Source: Methylomonas rosea
GTDB lineage: Bacteria; Pseudomonadota; Gammaproteobacteria; Methylococcales; Methylomonadaceae
DNA: 36,562 bases
Reading direction: 5' to 3'
NCBI RefSeq assembly: GCF_024505055.1
Contig: NZ_JANIBL010000052.1
Location: 1 to 36,562, forward strand
Within the stretch, counting starts at the first letter, position 1; each line of letters opens with the position of its first letter. The translations under genes were made by a program, and so were the position numbers. The notes under the pieces were generated by a model, which was not told where the DNA came from, searched no databases, and worked only from the letters and a program-made list of their open reading frames with translations. Positions 17,028 to 26,186 of the stretch are shown here, piece after piece.

Positions 17028-17867
17028 ATGGATGCAGTCTCAAGCGAACTGGGCTGGACCAGCTATCGAACAGGTACGTTCGATAGCTGGCGAGGGCCTG
17101 TGCATACCGCGAAAGAAGATTATGTAGCCGAAGAAGTGCCGGTGGTGTTGGTGTACAACACTATTCCGCATGTGGTGATGCTGACGACTCCCCTGAATCT
17201 GGAAGATTTTGCATTGGGTTTTAGTCTCACAGAGGAAATCATCGGGCAACCGTCAGAATTGCAATCGGTACGCGTCGTACAACGCTCCAAAGGCGTAGAA
17301 GTTAGAATGACGATTCCTGAAGAGCGTTTTGAGAAGCTGCACGGCAAGGGAAAAAACATGACCGGCAGAACCGGTTGTGGTTTGTGCGGAGCCACCACAC
17401 TGGAGCAAGCCATTCGGCGTCCGCATCATGTCGGCCAAGGTTTAGCTTTAAGCGCAGGTCTATTGAGCGGCGGTTTCGCCGATATGGCGCAAAAACAATC
17501 TCTGAATTTGCTGACCGGTGCGGTCCATGCGGCGGCGTGGCTGCATCCGGAGCGCGGCATCGTTACTGTAAGAGAAGATGTCGGCCGCCATAATGCGCTG
17601 GATAAGCTGATCGGCTCATTAGCCAAGGCCAACTGCGATTTTGAAAATGGCTGGCTACTGGTGACCAGTCGCGCCAGTTACGAAATGGTACAAAAAGCAG
17701 CCAGCGTTGGCATCACCTTGCTGGCGGCCATATCGGCGCCTACCGCCTTAGCGATTCAATTGGCGGAAGAGTGCGGACTGACCCTGGTCGGCTTCGCCCG
17801 CCACGAAAATCACATGATCTACACTCACCCTCATCGTTTACAACATTACCAAGAATCAGCCGCATAA
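17028..17867 (+). CDS. fdhD: Formate dehydrogenase accessory sulfurtransferase FdhD (FdsC)
   Basis: Transfers sulfur to the molybdenum cofactor so the formate dehydrogenase becomes active; called FdsC in fds operons. The reading frame is open from 16803 within fdsA, but the first sensible start is the ATG at 17028, 13 bp after the fdsA stop, giving 279 residues. The catalytic cysteine motif is TGCGLCG with Cys117 and Cys120. Other family blocks: PLNLEDFALGFSLTEEII, REDVGRHNALDKLIG, and VTSRASYEMVQKAA. Followed after 3 bp by fdsD. Confidence 0.95.
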   Translation: MDAVSSELGWTSYRTGTFDSWRGPVHTAKEDYVAEEVPVVLVYNTIPHVVMLTTPLNLEDFALGFSLTEEIIGQPSELQSVRVVQRSKGVEVRMTIPEERFEKLHGKGKNMTGRTGCGLCGATTLEQAIRRPHHVGQGLALSAGLLSGGFADMAQKQSLNLLTGAVHAAAWLHPERGIVTVREDVGRHNALDKLIGSLAKANCDFENGWLLVTSRASYEMVQKAASVGITLLAAISAPTALAIQLAEECGLTLVGFARHENHMIYTHPHRLQHYQESAA

Positions 17868-17870
17868 ATC

Positions 17871-18083
17871 ATGGATACCCACAATCTCATAAAAATGGCC
17901 AACAACATAGGCGCTTTTTTCAAATCCGAGCCTGACCGGGAATTGGCTATTAAAGGCGTTGAACAACATATCAGAAACTTTTGGGAACCACGGATGCGTA
18001 AGGCGATTGTGGAATATGTGCAACAAGGCGGTACGGAGTTGATGGATATCGTTTCGGAAGCCGTATTGCATATTGCCAAATAA
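17871..18083 (+). CDS. fdsD: Formate dehydrogenase delta subunit
   Basis: Small 70-residue protein of the FdsD family, required for or associated with assembly of soluble NAD-dependent formate dehydrogenase. It shows the family pattern LIKMANNIGAFF near the N-terminus, a central FWEPRMRKAIVEYV and a helical end. It starts 3 bp after fdhD, so it is surely cotranscribed, and closes the operon. The ATG is the only reasonable start. Confidence 0.93.
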   Translation: MDTHNLIKMANNIGAFFKSEPDRELAIKGVEQHIRNFWEPRMRKAIVEYVQQGGTELMDIVSEAVLHIAK

Positions 18084-18162
18084 GGCTTGAGATCAACGCC
18101 TTTGATGACTTAAATTTCTTGAATCTTTTTCCGCTGAACTAGAGACGAAGCTAATCCATGCT

Positions 18163-18191
18163 CCCCCCCGAACAGAGCCTATTCGGGGGGA
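18163..18191. terminator. GC-rich hairpin between fdsD and the type I secretion operon
   Basis: Nine perfect pairs (18164-18172 with 18182-18190), six of them consecutive C-G pairs, with a 9-nt loop. It lies between convergent genes, 80 bp after fdsD and 29 bp after the TolC-like gene on the other strand. No T run follows on either strand, so function as a two-way terminator is likely but not certain. Confidence 0.6.
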
Positions 18192-18219
18192 GTCGAATTA
18201 AAAGCCTTAGCCGTTCGGC

Positions 18220-19548
18220 TTAATCGGCGGAACTCAGCGGTTGAACTTCGGTTGGCAAAGTAGTACCCAAATACTTATTCAGTTGGCCTTTGCTCGCTAA
18301 AATCCGAAATTGCGAAAACAGCTCGTCGTATTTGGCGTTGATATACGAGCTTTTAGCGATATAGGCCTCGTTGAAGGTATCCAGCAAATCCAATAGGGTG
18401 CGTTGACCGATATTGAATTGTTGCTGATAAGCACTGATAGTCTTCTCGCTGGAATCGACGTGCTGTTTAAAAAACTCCAACTGGCTTTTCACGGTTTGAT
18501 GAGCCACCCACGACAGTCGCATGCTCTCGATCACCTGCCTGTGCGTATTATCGCGAATATCCTTGGCCTGATTGATTAACTGCGCGGTTTGTTCGCGGCG
18601 GGCTATGTCCTTGCCGCCGTTAAAAATGTTGTAGCGCATCCTCAGCATTGCCGTCATATCTGAGTTGGTGCCACGAATCCCGTCCAGGTTGTAATTGTGA
18701 CTGGCACCGGCCTCAATATCGAAACGCGGGAAATAAGGCGCCATAGCCGTCGCATGTTGGGCAAATGCGGAATCAATATCGGAATTGGCGGATTTCAGAA
18801 TGGGATGGTCGGCCAACGCTTCCTCTATCGCTTGATCCAGCGACTGCGGCAGCGCAGTTCCCGGCGATTGAATCGGCTGAATACCCTCCGGCAATATGCC
18901 GATGACTCGCAAGAAACTGGTCTCGGCGTCTTTCAAATTACCGATTTCGGACAACACGTTTTTTTCCGCCAACGCTACCCGGCCCATAGACTGGTCAACG
19001 TCGGCCCGTTTACCCACGCCACGCTCACTACGCAGCTTGATTTGATCGTTAGTACCTTGATGTCGTTGCAGGTTTTCCTTAGCCAGATTCAACAACTCCT
19101 GACGCCGCAGCACCTTGATATAGGCTTCAACACCATCTAGCGCGGTAATTTCCGATTGGCCGAATACGGTGTAAGCCCTAGAGTCGGTCCGTGCTTCCTG
19201 CCTCTCCACTTCATTGGGCGTAGCCAGGCCGTCAAACAACATTTGTCTGGCTAGAATCGCCCCTTCCTCTCTATGATAAAAAACCGATCCGTCACCGCGG
19301 CCACGGGTGGTAGGGTTATTCGATTCTTCCCAGCCGATGCCCGCCGTGACATCCACCGTCGGGAAATAACCGGCCTTGGCTTGCCCGATTTCCTCTTCAA
19401 CGGCGCGGCGTTCTGATTTGGCAGCTTGGATTTTGGGATTTTCATCCAGAACTTTCTGAATAGACTCTTGCAAACTCAAGGCCTGACTCGTTGACACACA
19501 GGCCAAATGCATGGCTATTCCTAAACTCAAACTCCTGCTGACTCTCAT
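18220..19548 (-). CDS. TolC-family outer membrane protein of a type I secretion system
   Basis: Outer membrane channel of the secretion operon. The 442-residue protein has a signal peptide (1-23, cleavage after SQA) and the doubled TolC fold: ESIQKVLDENPKIQAAKSE and AIEEALADHPILKSANSD mark the two repeats, each followed by long coiled-coil helices; NIGQRTLLDLLDTFNEAY is the typical C-terminal block. It resembles LapE/AggA-like partners of adhesin exporters. Its start overlaps the stop of the LuxR gene by 4 bp (ATGA). No large repeat adhesin, LapD or LapG gene is within the window. Confidence 0.92.
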   Translation of the reverse strand: MRVSRSLSLGIAMHLACVSTSQALSLQESIQKVLDENPKIQAAKSERRAVEEEIGQAKAGYFPTVDVTAGIGWEESNNPTTRGRGDGSVFYHREEGAILARQMLFDGLATPNEVERQEARTDSRAYTVFGQSEITALDGVEAYIKVLRRQELLNLAKENLQRHQGTNDQIKLRSERGVGKRADVDQSMGRVALAEKNVLSEIGNLKDAETSFLRVIGILPEGIQPIQSPGTALPQSLDQAIEEALADHPILKSANSDIDSAFAQHATAMAPYFPRFDIEAGASHNYNLDGIRGTNSDMTAMLRMRYNIFNGGKDIARREQTAQLINQAKDIRDNTHRQVIESMRLSWVAHQTVKSQLEFFKQHVDSSEKTISAYQQQFNIGQRTLLDLLDTFNEAYIAKSSYINAKYDELFSQFRILASKGQLNKYLGTTLPTEVQPLSSAD

Positions 19549-20192
19549 GACATTCCTCTCTGATATTGGTCGATTTCTTTCAACAATATGGCTAGTCTTA
19601 AGCGGTCATCGACATTTAATTTCCTGAAAATCGACGACAAATGCGCTTTCACCGTCCGTTCGGAAATATTCATTGCCAAGGCGATACGCTTATTACTTTC
19701 GCCCTGCCGTATCATGTCCGCCACTTCCACCTCCCGGGCGGACAAACTGGCAAGCTTCTTTAGCTTTAATTCGGTGTCGACAGTATTTGGTGCAAGTTGC
19801 GGACGCCTGGCACTGGTCAACACACCAATGACTTTAGGCACCAGGGCCCGACGAATCCAAATATCGCCCGCCAAAATACAAGCTACAGCCCTGGTTAAAA
19901 GCTCCGGCGCTTCCGATTGATCGCAATAGCCGGCGGCGCCGTTAATCAACACCTCTATCTGCTTGTTCTCCGGCCAATCCGAGCCCATGACCAAAAACCG
20001 GGCGTTTTTGTTGGCAAAAACCGATAACAAACTGGCATCGTCGTCCAGTTTTTTGGCATCGAAAATCACCGCATCGGCCGTATATTCACCGCGAATACTA
20101 TGCAGCATACTTACGTTATATTCCGCGATCAGCGCATGAGTCCACTGCGCTGTCAGCTGAGGATTATTGGAATAAATCAGTATGTTAGCCAC
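19545..20192 (-). CDS. LuxR-type regulator with an atypical receiver-like domain
   Basis: Predicted transcription factor. The 215 residues comprise a receiver-like N-terminal domain (1-120) and a NarL/LuxR helix-turn-helix (about 148-208: LSAREVEVADMIRQGESNKRIA, ISERTVKAHLSSIFRKL). The receiver-like part lacks the acidic pair expected after the first strand (ILIYSNNP instead) and has Asp where the conserved Lys should be (GYCDQ). One Asp, in VIFDAKK, could be the phosphorylation site but stands without its partners. It is translated between the fusion protein gene (20 bp) and the TolC gene (ATGA overlap), so it probably regulates this secretion system or its substrate. No adjacent histidine kinase. 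Confidence 0.87.
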   Translation of the reverse strand: MANILIYSNNPQLTAQWTHALIAEYNVSMLHSIRGEYTADAVIFDAKKLDDDASLLSVFANKNARFLVMGSDWPENKQIEVLINGAAGYCDQSEAPELLTRAVACILAGDIWIRRALVPKVIGVLTSARRPQLAPNTVDTELKLKKLASLSAREVEVADMIRQGESNKRIALAMNISERTVKAHLSSIFRKLNVDDRLRLAILLKEIDQYQRGMS

Positions 20193-20212
20193 AAAGTAAT
20201 TGTTGTTATGAG

Positions 20213-21571
20213 TTATCGTTCTCTTAAAGCCCTATCCCTGGCTTTCAATATCGGCTTCAAGAGGTAATCAAGCACTGTCTTTTTTCCGGTTAAAATATCA
20301 ACTTCCGCTGTCATCCCGGCAATAATTTCCAAGCGTTCACCACCTTTTTCCAGATAATTTTTAGCGGTGCGCAAACGAATCAAATAGTAATTGTCCTCGT
20401 CTTTTTTCTCGCCGGGTATGCTGTCTGCGCTGATATGTTCCAAAGAGGCATCCAGGCCACCGTATATCGAAAAATCATAAGCGCTTAGTTTTACCACAGC
20501 TTTCTGCCTAGGGCGAAGAAAAGCAATGTCAGCCGGCCGAATTTTAGCTTCAATCAACAATTGATCTTCCAACGGCACAATTTCCAACAAATCCATGCCC
20601 GGTTGAATCACGCCGCCAACAGTTGCCACTTTGATACGTTTTACCGTACCTTTTACCGGCGACAACACTCTGGTACGGCTAACCCTATCTTCCAAAGCCA
20701 CCGCTGACTCCGAAGTGCGATCCAGCTCAGCCTTCACTTCGTTCAATTCTTTCAAAGCTTCGGTTTTATAGCGAATCTTGATCTCCGCCAGTTTGTTGCG
20801 CGCTTCGTCCAATGAGGAACGTAGACGCGGCATCGCCAGATTCGCGGAGTTCAAGTCACCCTTCAAATCGTTGGCAGCCCGCTGCAAACGTAGTAATTCA
20901 ACCTGCGACATTGCGCCATCGGCCACCAGTGGCTCGGACATCTTCACTTCGTCCTGCAATAATTTATAACTACGCGCCAACTGGTCGCTTTTCGACTGAA
21001 TTTCAATAATTTCCTGCTCTTTCTGCCGCACTTGTTCGGCAAAAATATCGCTATTCGACCTTATTTCGTTCTGCTTGGAAACCAGCAATTGCCTGACATT
21101 GTCGGCAATTTGCGGTGCGTTCTTCATAACCTCTTCCGGAATCGCCAAGGGCGTGCCGTTGATCTCGGCGTTCAAGCGCGCGGTATTCGCCAACAACTCG
21201 TAATACTTTAACTTGGCTTCCTTAAACGAGGAAGCAAAACGGACTTGATCCAGTTGCAGCAACACCTGATCTTTGTCCACCAACTGGCCTTCTTGAACCA
21301 ATATTTCCGAAACTATACCGCCCTCCAGGTTCTGCACCACCTGCACTTGACTGGACGGTATGGTCTTACCTTCGCCGCGCGTGACCTCATCCAAGCTGGC
21401 AAACCCGGCCCACACCAAGGATACCGCGACAAATGCTGCGGCAAACCACAGGATCAAATGGCTTTTCAAGGGTAATTCGTACAGGTTGGCGGCGTTGACG
21501 TCGCTTAAAAAACGCTGATCCTCGGCTCGATACCGATGCTCGGCCCGCCATTCGGCTATTTTTTTCAACAT
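20213..21571 (-). CDS. HlyD-family membrane fusion protein of a type I secretion system
   Basis: Periplasmic adaptor that links the ABC transporter to the TolC-like channel. The 452-residue protein has one N-terminal membrane helix (about 36-56), a lipoyl/barrel-sandwich half-motif (ILVQEGQLVDKDQVLLQLD, about 95-113), long coiled coils (about 120-300) and the second half RVLSPVKGTVKRIKV (about 304-318), then the beta-barrel domain. Full length for the HlyD/LapC group. Two bp separate its start from the ABC transporter stop. Confidence 0.93.
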   Translation of the reverse strand: MLKKIAEWRAEHRYRAEDQRFLSDVNAANLYELPLKSHLILWFAAAFVAVSLVWAGFASLDEVTRGEGKTIPSSQVQVVQNLEGGIVSEILVQEGQLVDKDQVLLQLDQVRFASSFKEAKLKYYELLANTARLNAEINGTPLAIPEEVMKNAPQIADNVRQLLVSKQNEIRSNSDIFAEQVRQKEQEIIEIQSKSDQLARSYKLLQDEVKMSEPLVADGAMSQVELLRLQRAANDLKGDLNSANLAMPRLRSSLDEARNKLAEIKIRYKTEALKELNEVKAELDRTSESAVALEDRVSRTRVLSPVKGTVKRIKVATVGGVIQPGMDLLEIVPLEDQLLIEAKIRPADIAFLRPRQKAVVKLSAYDFSIYGGLDASLEHISADSIPGEKKDEDNYYLIRLRTAKNYLEKGGERLEIIAGMTAEVDILTGKKTVLDYLLKPILKARDRALRER

Positions 21572-21573
21572 AA

Positions 21574-23724
21574 TTAAATAGCCACCTTGATCTGTCCTTG
21601 GCGCAAAGCTTCCAGCACATGGTCCTTGGGGCCGTCTGCAACCATATGTCCGCCGTCCATCACGATCAGTCTGTCCACCAAACTGAGCAGCGACATGCGG
21701 TGCGTGACCAGTATCAAGGTCTGTTCCCCCAATTGCGCGGCAAACCGCTGTTTAAATGCCTCTTCGCTGCTGTTGTCGATCGCATTGGTCGGCTCGTCCA
21801 TAATAAAAATCGACGGCGACAACAGCAAGGCTCTGGCCAGCGCAATACTTTGCCTTTGCCCACCCGACAAGGATGCGCCGCGCTCGCCCACTTGCAAATC
21901 AAAACCGGCGGGATGTTTACTGACGAACTGATCGACACCGGCAATCGCCGCCGCCTTTAACACCGCAGTATCATCGGCGTAGCGCGAACCCAAGACGATA
22001 TTGTCCTTCACGCTACCGAACATTAAGGAAATATCTTGCGGCACATAGCCGATTTGCCGGCGTAAATCGGAAGGATCGATTTGGCGAATATCGGTGCCGT
22101 CTATCAATATCGAACCTTCTTGAGCCTGATATAAACCAAGCATCAATTTTTCCAGCGTGCTCTTGCCGGAACCGATTCGGCCGATAAATCCCACGCGCTC
22201 GCCTGCCTTGATTTTAAAAGATATGCCGTCCAAGGCCTTAACCGGCTGCTGCGGATAGCTGAAGCGAACCTGCTTGAACTCGATCTCGCCGTTAAAGCGC
22301 GGTCTATGCAAATAGTCCTTGCCGTTCTCGCGTTCCACCGGTAGAGCCATCATTCGGTTAAACGACCCCAGGGCGGTCACCGCCTGATGGTAACGGGTCA
22401 ATAGTGCCGCGACTTGCCCGACCGGAGCCAACGCCCGCGAGGTCAGCATAGTGCAAGCCACCAAGCCGCCGGTCGTCAAATCGCCATCGGTAATCCGGTA
22501 GACGCCGGCCACCACCACCAATACCGCTGCCAATTGCTGCAAGAATGCGGTCAAATTGACGGTCAAGCCGGCATAAAACCGCGACTTTAACCCCAGCCGG
22601 GCGATTTCGCCGACATTCTGTTCCCAACGGGACTGCAATTGCCCTTCCGCGCCGGCCGTTTTGATAGTTTCCAGATTGGACAACGCTTCCACCAGCGTGG
22701 CATTTTTCTCGCCGCCGAATTTGAACATGGCATTGATCGTATTCTTCAACGGCGCCTGCAAGGCTATACCAATCAACATCGCCAACGGCAAAATTGCCAG
22801 CGGAATCAAAGCCAAATTGCCGCCGACACTATAAATGATCAGTAAAAACAAAAACAAAAACGGCAAATCAATCAATGTCACCAGCGTTGCCGAGGTCAAG
22901 AACTCGCGAAAGGATTCGAATTCGCTTAAGTTGTTCGCAAAAGCGCCCACCGATGGCGGCCGGGCTTCCATGCGAATATTCATCAGTTTTTCGAAAATAG
23001 TCGCCGACAAAATAATATCGGCACGCTTGCCGGCCGCATCGATAAAATAACTTCGCAGCAGCTTCATAGCCAATTCGAAGCCAAACACGATCAGCACACC
23101 TACCGTCAATACCCATAACGTTTCCAACGCGTGATTAGGCACCACGCGGTCGTAGATATTCATGAAAAACAAGGGCGCCGCCAATGCGAACAAATTGATT
23201 AATACCGAGGCCGCCAGCACTTCCGCATAGATAGGCCAGGACTTATAAAGTACATCCCAAAACCAATGTTTGACCTTCGGCACAGCCGATTCCGCAGTGC
23301 GCCCGTCAAACCGATGCTGTAACTGCACGAAAAAGGCCGAGCCGCTGTAACTTGCTTGCAGTTCCGCAACGCTAACGGTCTTTTCCCCGCTCTCGGTTTC
23401 CGGCAACACTACCGTATAGCTTTCTGCGCTCTTGGCAAGCAAAACGCAGGCGCTGCCATCTTTAAGCAACAGCACCGCAGGCAGGACTAAATTGGAAATT
23501 TTCTGTAAGGGCCGGCGCAATAAGCGGCTGGTCAAACCAGCGCGTTCAGCGGCGCGCACGAACAAAGCCGGCGTTAATTTATTGTCGACTAAGGGCAATC
23601 CGGCCACCAAGGCCGTTGCAGTTTGCGGGATATGTAATAACTTGCAGACCGACAGCAAAGCTAACAATAAAGGATCGTCAAACGTGGAATCTGCTGGTCC
23701 GGATATCTGGCCGCTATCAGGCAT
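21574..23724 (-). CDS. Type I secretion ABC transporter with inactive C39-like domain (LapB/RtxB-like)
   Basis: Inner membrane exporter powered by ATP, expected to export a large adhesin or RTX protein with an uncleaved C-terminal signal. In 716 residues: an N-terminal C39-peptidase-like domain (about 15-135) with no catalytic Cys at the expected place, hence a docking rather than a cutting domain; six membrane helices (about 165-430); and the nucleotide-binding domain with Walker A GRIGSGKS (515-522), signature LSGGQ (619-623), Walker B IFIMDEP (639-645) and His675. First gene of the operon; no ribosome site is evident before its ATG, so the start may be a little off. Confidence 0.93.
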   Translation of the reverse strand: MPDSGQISGPADSTFDDPLLLALLSVCKLLHIPQTATALVAGLPLVDNKLTPALFVRAAERAGLTSRLLRRPLQKISNLVLPAVLLLKDGSACVLLAKSAESYTVVLPETESGEKTVSVAELQASYSGSAFFVQLQHRFDGRTAESAVPKVKHWFWDVLYKSWPIYAEVLAASVLINLFALAAPLFFMNIYDRVVPNHALETLWVLTVGVLIVFGFELAMKLLRSYFIDAAGKRADIILSATIFEKLMNIRMEARPPSVGAFANNLSEFESFREFLTSATLVTLIDLPFLFLFLLIIYSVGGNLALIPLAILPLAMLIGIALQAPLKNTINAMFKFGGEKNATLVEALSNLETIKTAGAEGQLQSRWEQNVGEIARLGLKSRFYAGLTVNLTAFLQQLAAVLVVVAGVYRITDGDLTTGGLVACTMLTSRALAPVGQVAALLTRYHQAVTALGSFNRMMALPVERENGKDYLHRPRFNGEIEFKQVRFSYPQQPVKALDGISFKIKAGERVGFIGRIGSGKSTLEKLMLGLYQAQEGSILIDGTDIRQIDPSDLRRQIGYVPQDISLMFGSVKDNIVLGSRYADDTAVLKAAAIAGVDQFVSKHPAGFDLQVGERGASLSGGQRQSIALARALLLSPSIFIMDEPTNAIDNSSEEAFKQRFAAQLGEQTLILVTHRMSLLSLVDRLIVMDGGHMVADGPKDHVLEALRQGQIKVAI

Positions 23725-23835
23725 GGAGGATGTAAGTAGAAGTTATGGTTTTTATAACGCTAAAGCGCGCTACTGTACTTAAGTATTATAAATTGGTGCA
23801 ATTACAACCCAAAAAGCATTTTTATCAAAGCAAAT

Positions 23836-24873
23836 TCAATAACCAGCGCCAGGTGCATCGCCGATAATTTCCCGTAACAAGGCCGTGGCATAGCTGCCGG
23901 CGGGCAAATTAAAGCTCAACTTTAGTTGATTATCCAACCACTGCCAGTCCAAATCTTGCGGCAATGCGCGCAAGGCCCGACGATCCGCTTCCAGATCAAA
24001 CGCAAGCAAGCCGTCGGCTAGGGATGCGTTAGCGGCAATCACGGCGTTTTCTAACGCACCGGCCTCAGCTGTGGCAATCTTACCGCCACGGCCCCACATG
24101 ATCCCAGTGGGATGAATATCGCCCTGTTCGACGCGAGCCGACAGACTGGCGTCGTCGCTATCGCCGCTAAAACAGCTATTACTGCCCTCAAGCTTAAACA
24201 CATCGCCACTTAATGCTCGATGCCAACTCGCTTGCTCGACGCGCTGGGCCAAGATCAGATTGAACAAATACGAACGCGCAGCCGATAAATACAAAGAACG
24301 CTGCTCGCGCTTGACCTTAGCGCCGGCAAACATGGCCAGCGCGCGATTGATATTTTGGCCGTGATGTCCAAAACGTTGCGACCCGAAGTAATTCGGAAAA
24401 CCTTGGATTTTGATCAGTTGCAACTGCTTTTCGGCTTCTTCTTGGTTGCCCGTCCAATTGCGGATCAGCAACGTAAATTTATTGCCGGCCAATACGCCGC
24501 GTTTCAGTTTGCGGGCGTGACGCATCGTTTGCAGGATTGTCAAATTTTCGGTTTCGATGCCGGACCAGTCAGGATCTTCCTTACCCGGCAGCCAGACGCT
24601 GAACCATTGCTGTGTGCGGCCGTGGCGGTCTTTCATACCGGCATAACTGACATCACGCTGGCGAACACCGGCATGGCGCGCCAGCAGGCGAGCGACATAT
24701 TCGGTGTTTTCGCCAATTTTTTCGATATACAGAAAGATATGCTCACCGCTGCCTTCCGGCTGGAAAGACAAAACTTCTTCGACGACGAAATCCTCGGGCT
24801 CCATTTTGATGTCGCCGGTGCCGGATGGACCACCGTAAGCGTAAGGCCATTCGGGTAAGCTAAATTCTGTCAT
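23836..24873 (-). CDS. truD: tRNA pseudouridine synthase D
   Basis: Converts uridine 13 of tRNA to pseudouridine. The 345-residue protein has the family blocks KMEPEDFVVEEV, the catalytic YAGMKDRHGRTQQW with Asp82, RHARKLKRGVLAGNKFTLLIR and FPNYFGSQRFGHHGQN. Full length. It is the last gene of the minus-strand run, separated from ispF by 144 bp that hold a repeat element. The usual downstream neighbours surE and pcm are absent; the type I secretion operon follows instead. Confidence 0.95.
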   Translation of the reverse strand: MTEFSLPEWPYAYGGPSGTGDIKMEPEDFVVEEVLSFQPEGSGEHIFLYIEKIGENTEYVARLLARHAGVRQRDVSYAGMKDRHGRTQQWFSVWLPGKEDPDWSGIETENLTILQTMRHARKLKRGVLAGNKFTLLIRNWTGNQEEAEKQLQLIKIQGFPNYFGSQRFGHHGQNINRALAMFAGAKVKREQRSLYLSAARSYLFNLILAQRVEQASWHRALSGDVFKLEGSNSCFSGDSDDASLSARVEQGDIHPTGIMWGRGGKIATAEAGALENAVIAANASLADGLLAFDLEADRRALRALPQDLDWQWLDNQLKLSFNLPAGSYATALLREIIGDAPGAGY

Positions 24874-24890
24874 GGGGTATGTAAAATATC

Positions 24891-24969
24891 GTAGGTCATG
24901 TTGCCGCGATACGACTGGATGGATGCTGGAGTGAAATTGTCAGGGAACGCTACGCGCACCCTGACCTAC
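24891..24969. repeat. Dispersed hairpin repeat between ispF and truD
   Basis: Outer 8-bp inverted ends GTAGGTCA (24891-24898) and TGACCTAC (24962-24969) enclose an inner 7-bp stem GTCAGGG/CCCTGAC (24939-24945, 24959-24965). This design, with GTAGGT ends and GC-rich hairpins, matches the element at 26473-26556, although the inner bases differ. I take it as a short, non-coding, REP- or MITE-like element. Confidence 0.55.
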
Positions 24970-25017
24970 ATAACTTAGCAGCTATAAATTCGGTTGAAGA
25001 GTTTGAATTAGAGTAAG

Positions 25018-25491
25018 TTACTTCTCAATCAACACCACCGCCTGCACGGCGATGCCTTCCTTACGGCCTTCGAAGCCCAGTTTCTCAGTCGTGGTGGCTT
25101 TGACATTGATGAAATCGACATCGACAGCCAAGTCGGCAGCGATATTGGCACGCATGGCCGGCACGTGCGGCAGCATTTTCGGGGCCTGGGCAATGATGGT
25201 GACGTCAGCGTTGACTAACTTGTAGCCTTTTTCCTGGACGATTTTATAGACATGCCGCAGCAATACCCGGCTGTCGGCGCCTTTAAACTCGGGATCGGTA
25301 TCCGGAAAATGTTTGCCGATGTCGCCTAAAGCCGCCGCGCCGAGAATCGCGTCGGCCAGCGCATGCAGCACGACGTCGCCGTCGGAGTGCGCTTCCAGAC
25401 CTTTTTCATAAGGAATATTAACTCCACCGAGAATGATGTGGTCGCCGTCGTTGAAACGGTGGACGTCGTAGCCTTGGCCGACTCGGATCAT
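25018..25491 (-). CDS. ispF: 2-C-methyl-D-erythritol 2,4-cyclodiphosphate synthase
   Basis: Fifth enzyme of the MEP isoprenoid pathway, forming the cyclic diphosphate. The 157-residue protein has the metal site residues in GQGYDVHRF and the conserved [28 protein letters not shown], plus [11 protein letters not shown] and [20 protein letters not shown]. Full length. Its start overlaps the ispD stop by 4 bp (ATGA), as in many gammaproteobacteria. Confidence 0.97.
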   Translation of the reverse strand: MIRVGQGYDVHRFNDGDHIILGGVNIPYEKGLEAHSDGDVVLHALADAILGAAALGDIGKHFPDTDPEFKGADSRVLLRHVYKIVQEKGYKLVNADVTIIAQAPKMLPHVPAMRANIAADLAVDVDFINVKATTTEKLGFEGRKEGIAVQAVVLIEK

Positions 25492-26183
25492 GCTTGTTGC
25501 TCCATATAAAATTGCGCCAGCGCCAGATCTTCGGGCCGGGTGATTTTGATGTTATCGGGACGGCCTTCGACGATCTTCGGCTGAAAGCCCAACAATTCCA
25601 ATGCGCTGGCTTCGTCGGTGACAGCCGGATTGCCTTCGGTTTGCTGCAAAGCGTCGCGCAGCATGCCGTATTTGAACATCTGCGGCGTCAAGGCGCGCCA
25701 GACGTGTTTGCGGTCTATCGTCGCGGTAATCGTATCGCCGTCGACGTGTTTCAGCGTGTCGTGTGAAGACAGCGCCAGAATGCCACCGACTGCATCGTTT
25801 TTTAACGTCTCGATTTGTAGATGAATGTCGGAAGCAGTCAGGCAAGGCCGTGCGGCGTCATGGACCAGTACCCAGTCATCTTCAGCCGCCAAGCCTTGCA
25901 GAGATTTCAATGCAGATAGCACCGAATCGGCGCGTTCTTTGCCGCCAGGTGCGGTGATCACGTTCGGATGTTTGGACACGTCCAATTCGGGCCAATACGG
26001 ATCTTCAACTGAAATCGCCACCGCCACAGCTTGAAACGCGCCGGCTTGCAATAAGCGGTTTAAGGTATGTTCGATGACTGTTTTGCCGGCCAGCGGCAGA
26101 TATTGTTTTGGACGGTCGGCTTGCATGCGTTTGCCGACGCCAGCTGCTGGAACAACTGCCCAGCATTTGAGAATTTGCTTCAT
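25488..26183 (-). CDS. ispD: 2-C-methyl-D-erythritol 4-phosphate cytidylyltransferase
   Basis: Third enzyme of the MEP pathway, joining CMP to methylerythritol phosphate. The 231-residue protein shows the nucleotide-binding [30 protein letters not shown] and [14 protein letters not shown]. Full length. It begins 3 bp after ftsB and overlaps ispF, so ftsB-ispD-ispF form one translational block. Confidence 0.97.
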   Translation of the reverse strand: MKQILKCWAVVPAAGVGKRMQADRPKQYLPLAGKTVIEHTLNRLLQAGAFQAVAVAISVEDPYWPELDVSKHPNVITAPGGKERADSVLSALKSLQGLAAEDDWVLVHDAARPCLTASDIHLQIETLKNDAVGGILALSSHDTLKHVDGDTITATIDRKHVWRALTPQMFKYGMLRDALQQTEGNPAVTDEASALELLGFQPKIVEGRPDNIKITRPEDLALAQFYMEQQA

Positions 26184-26186
26184 GCT

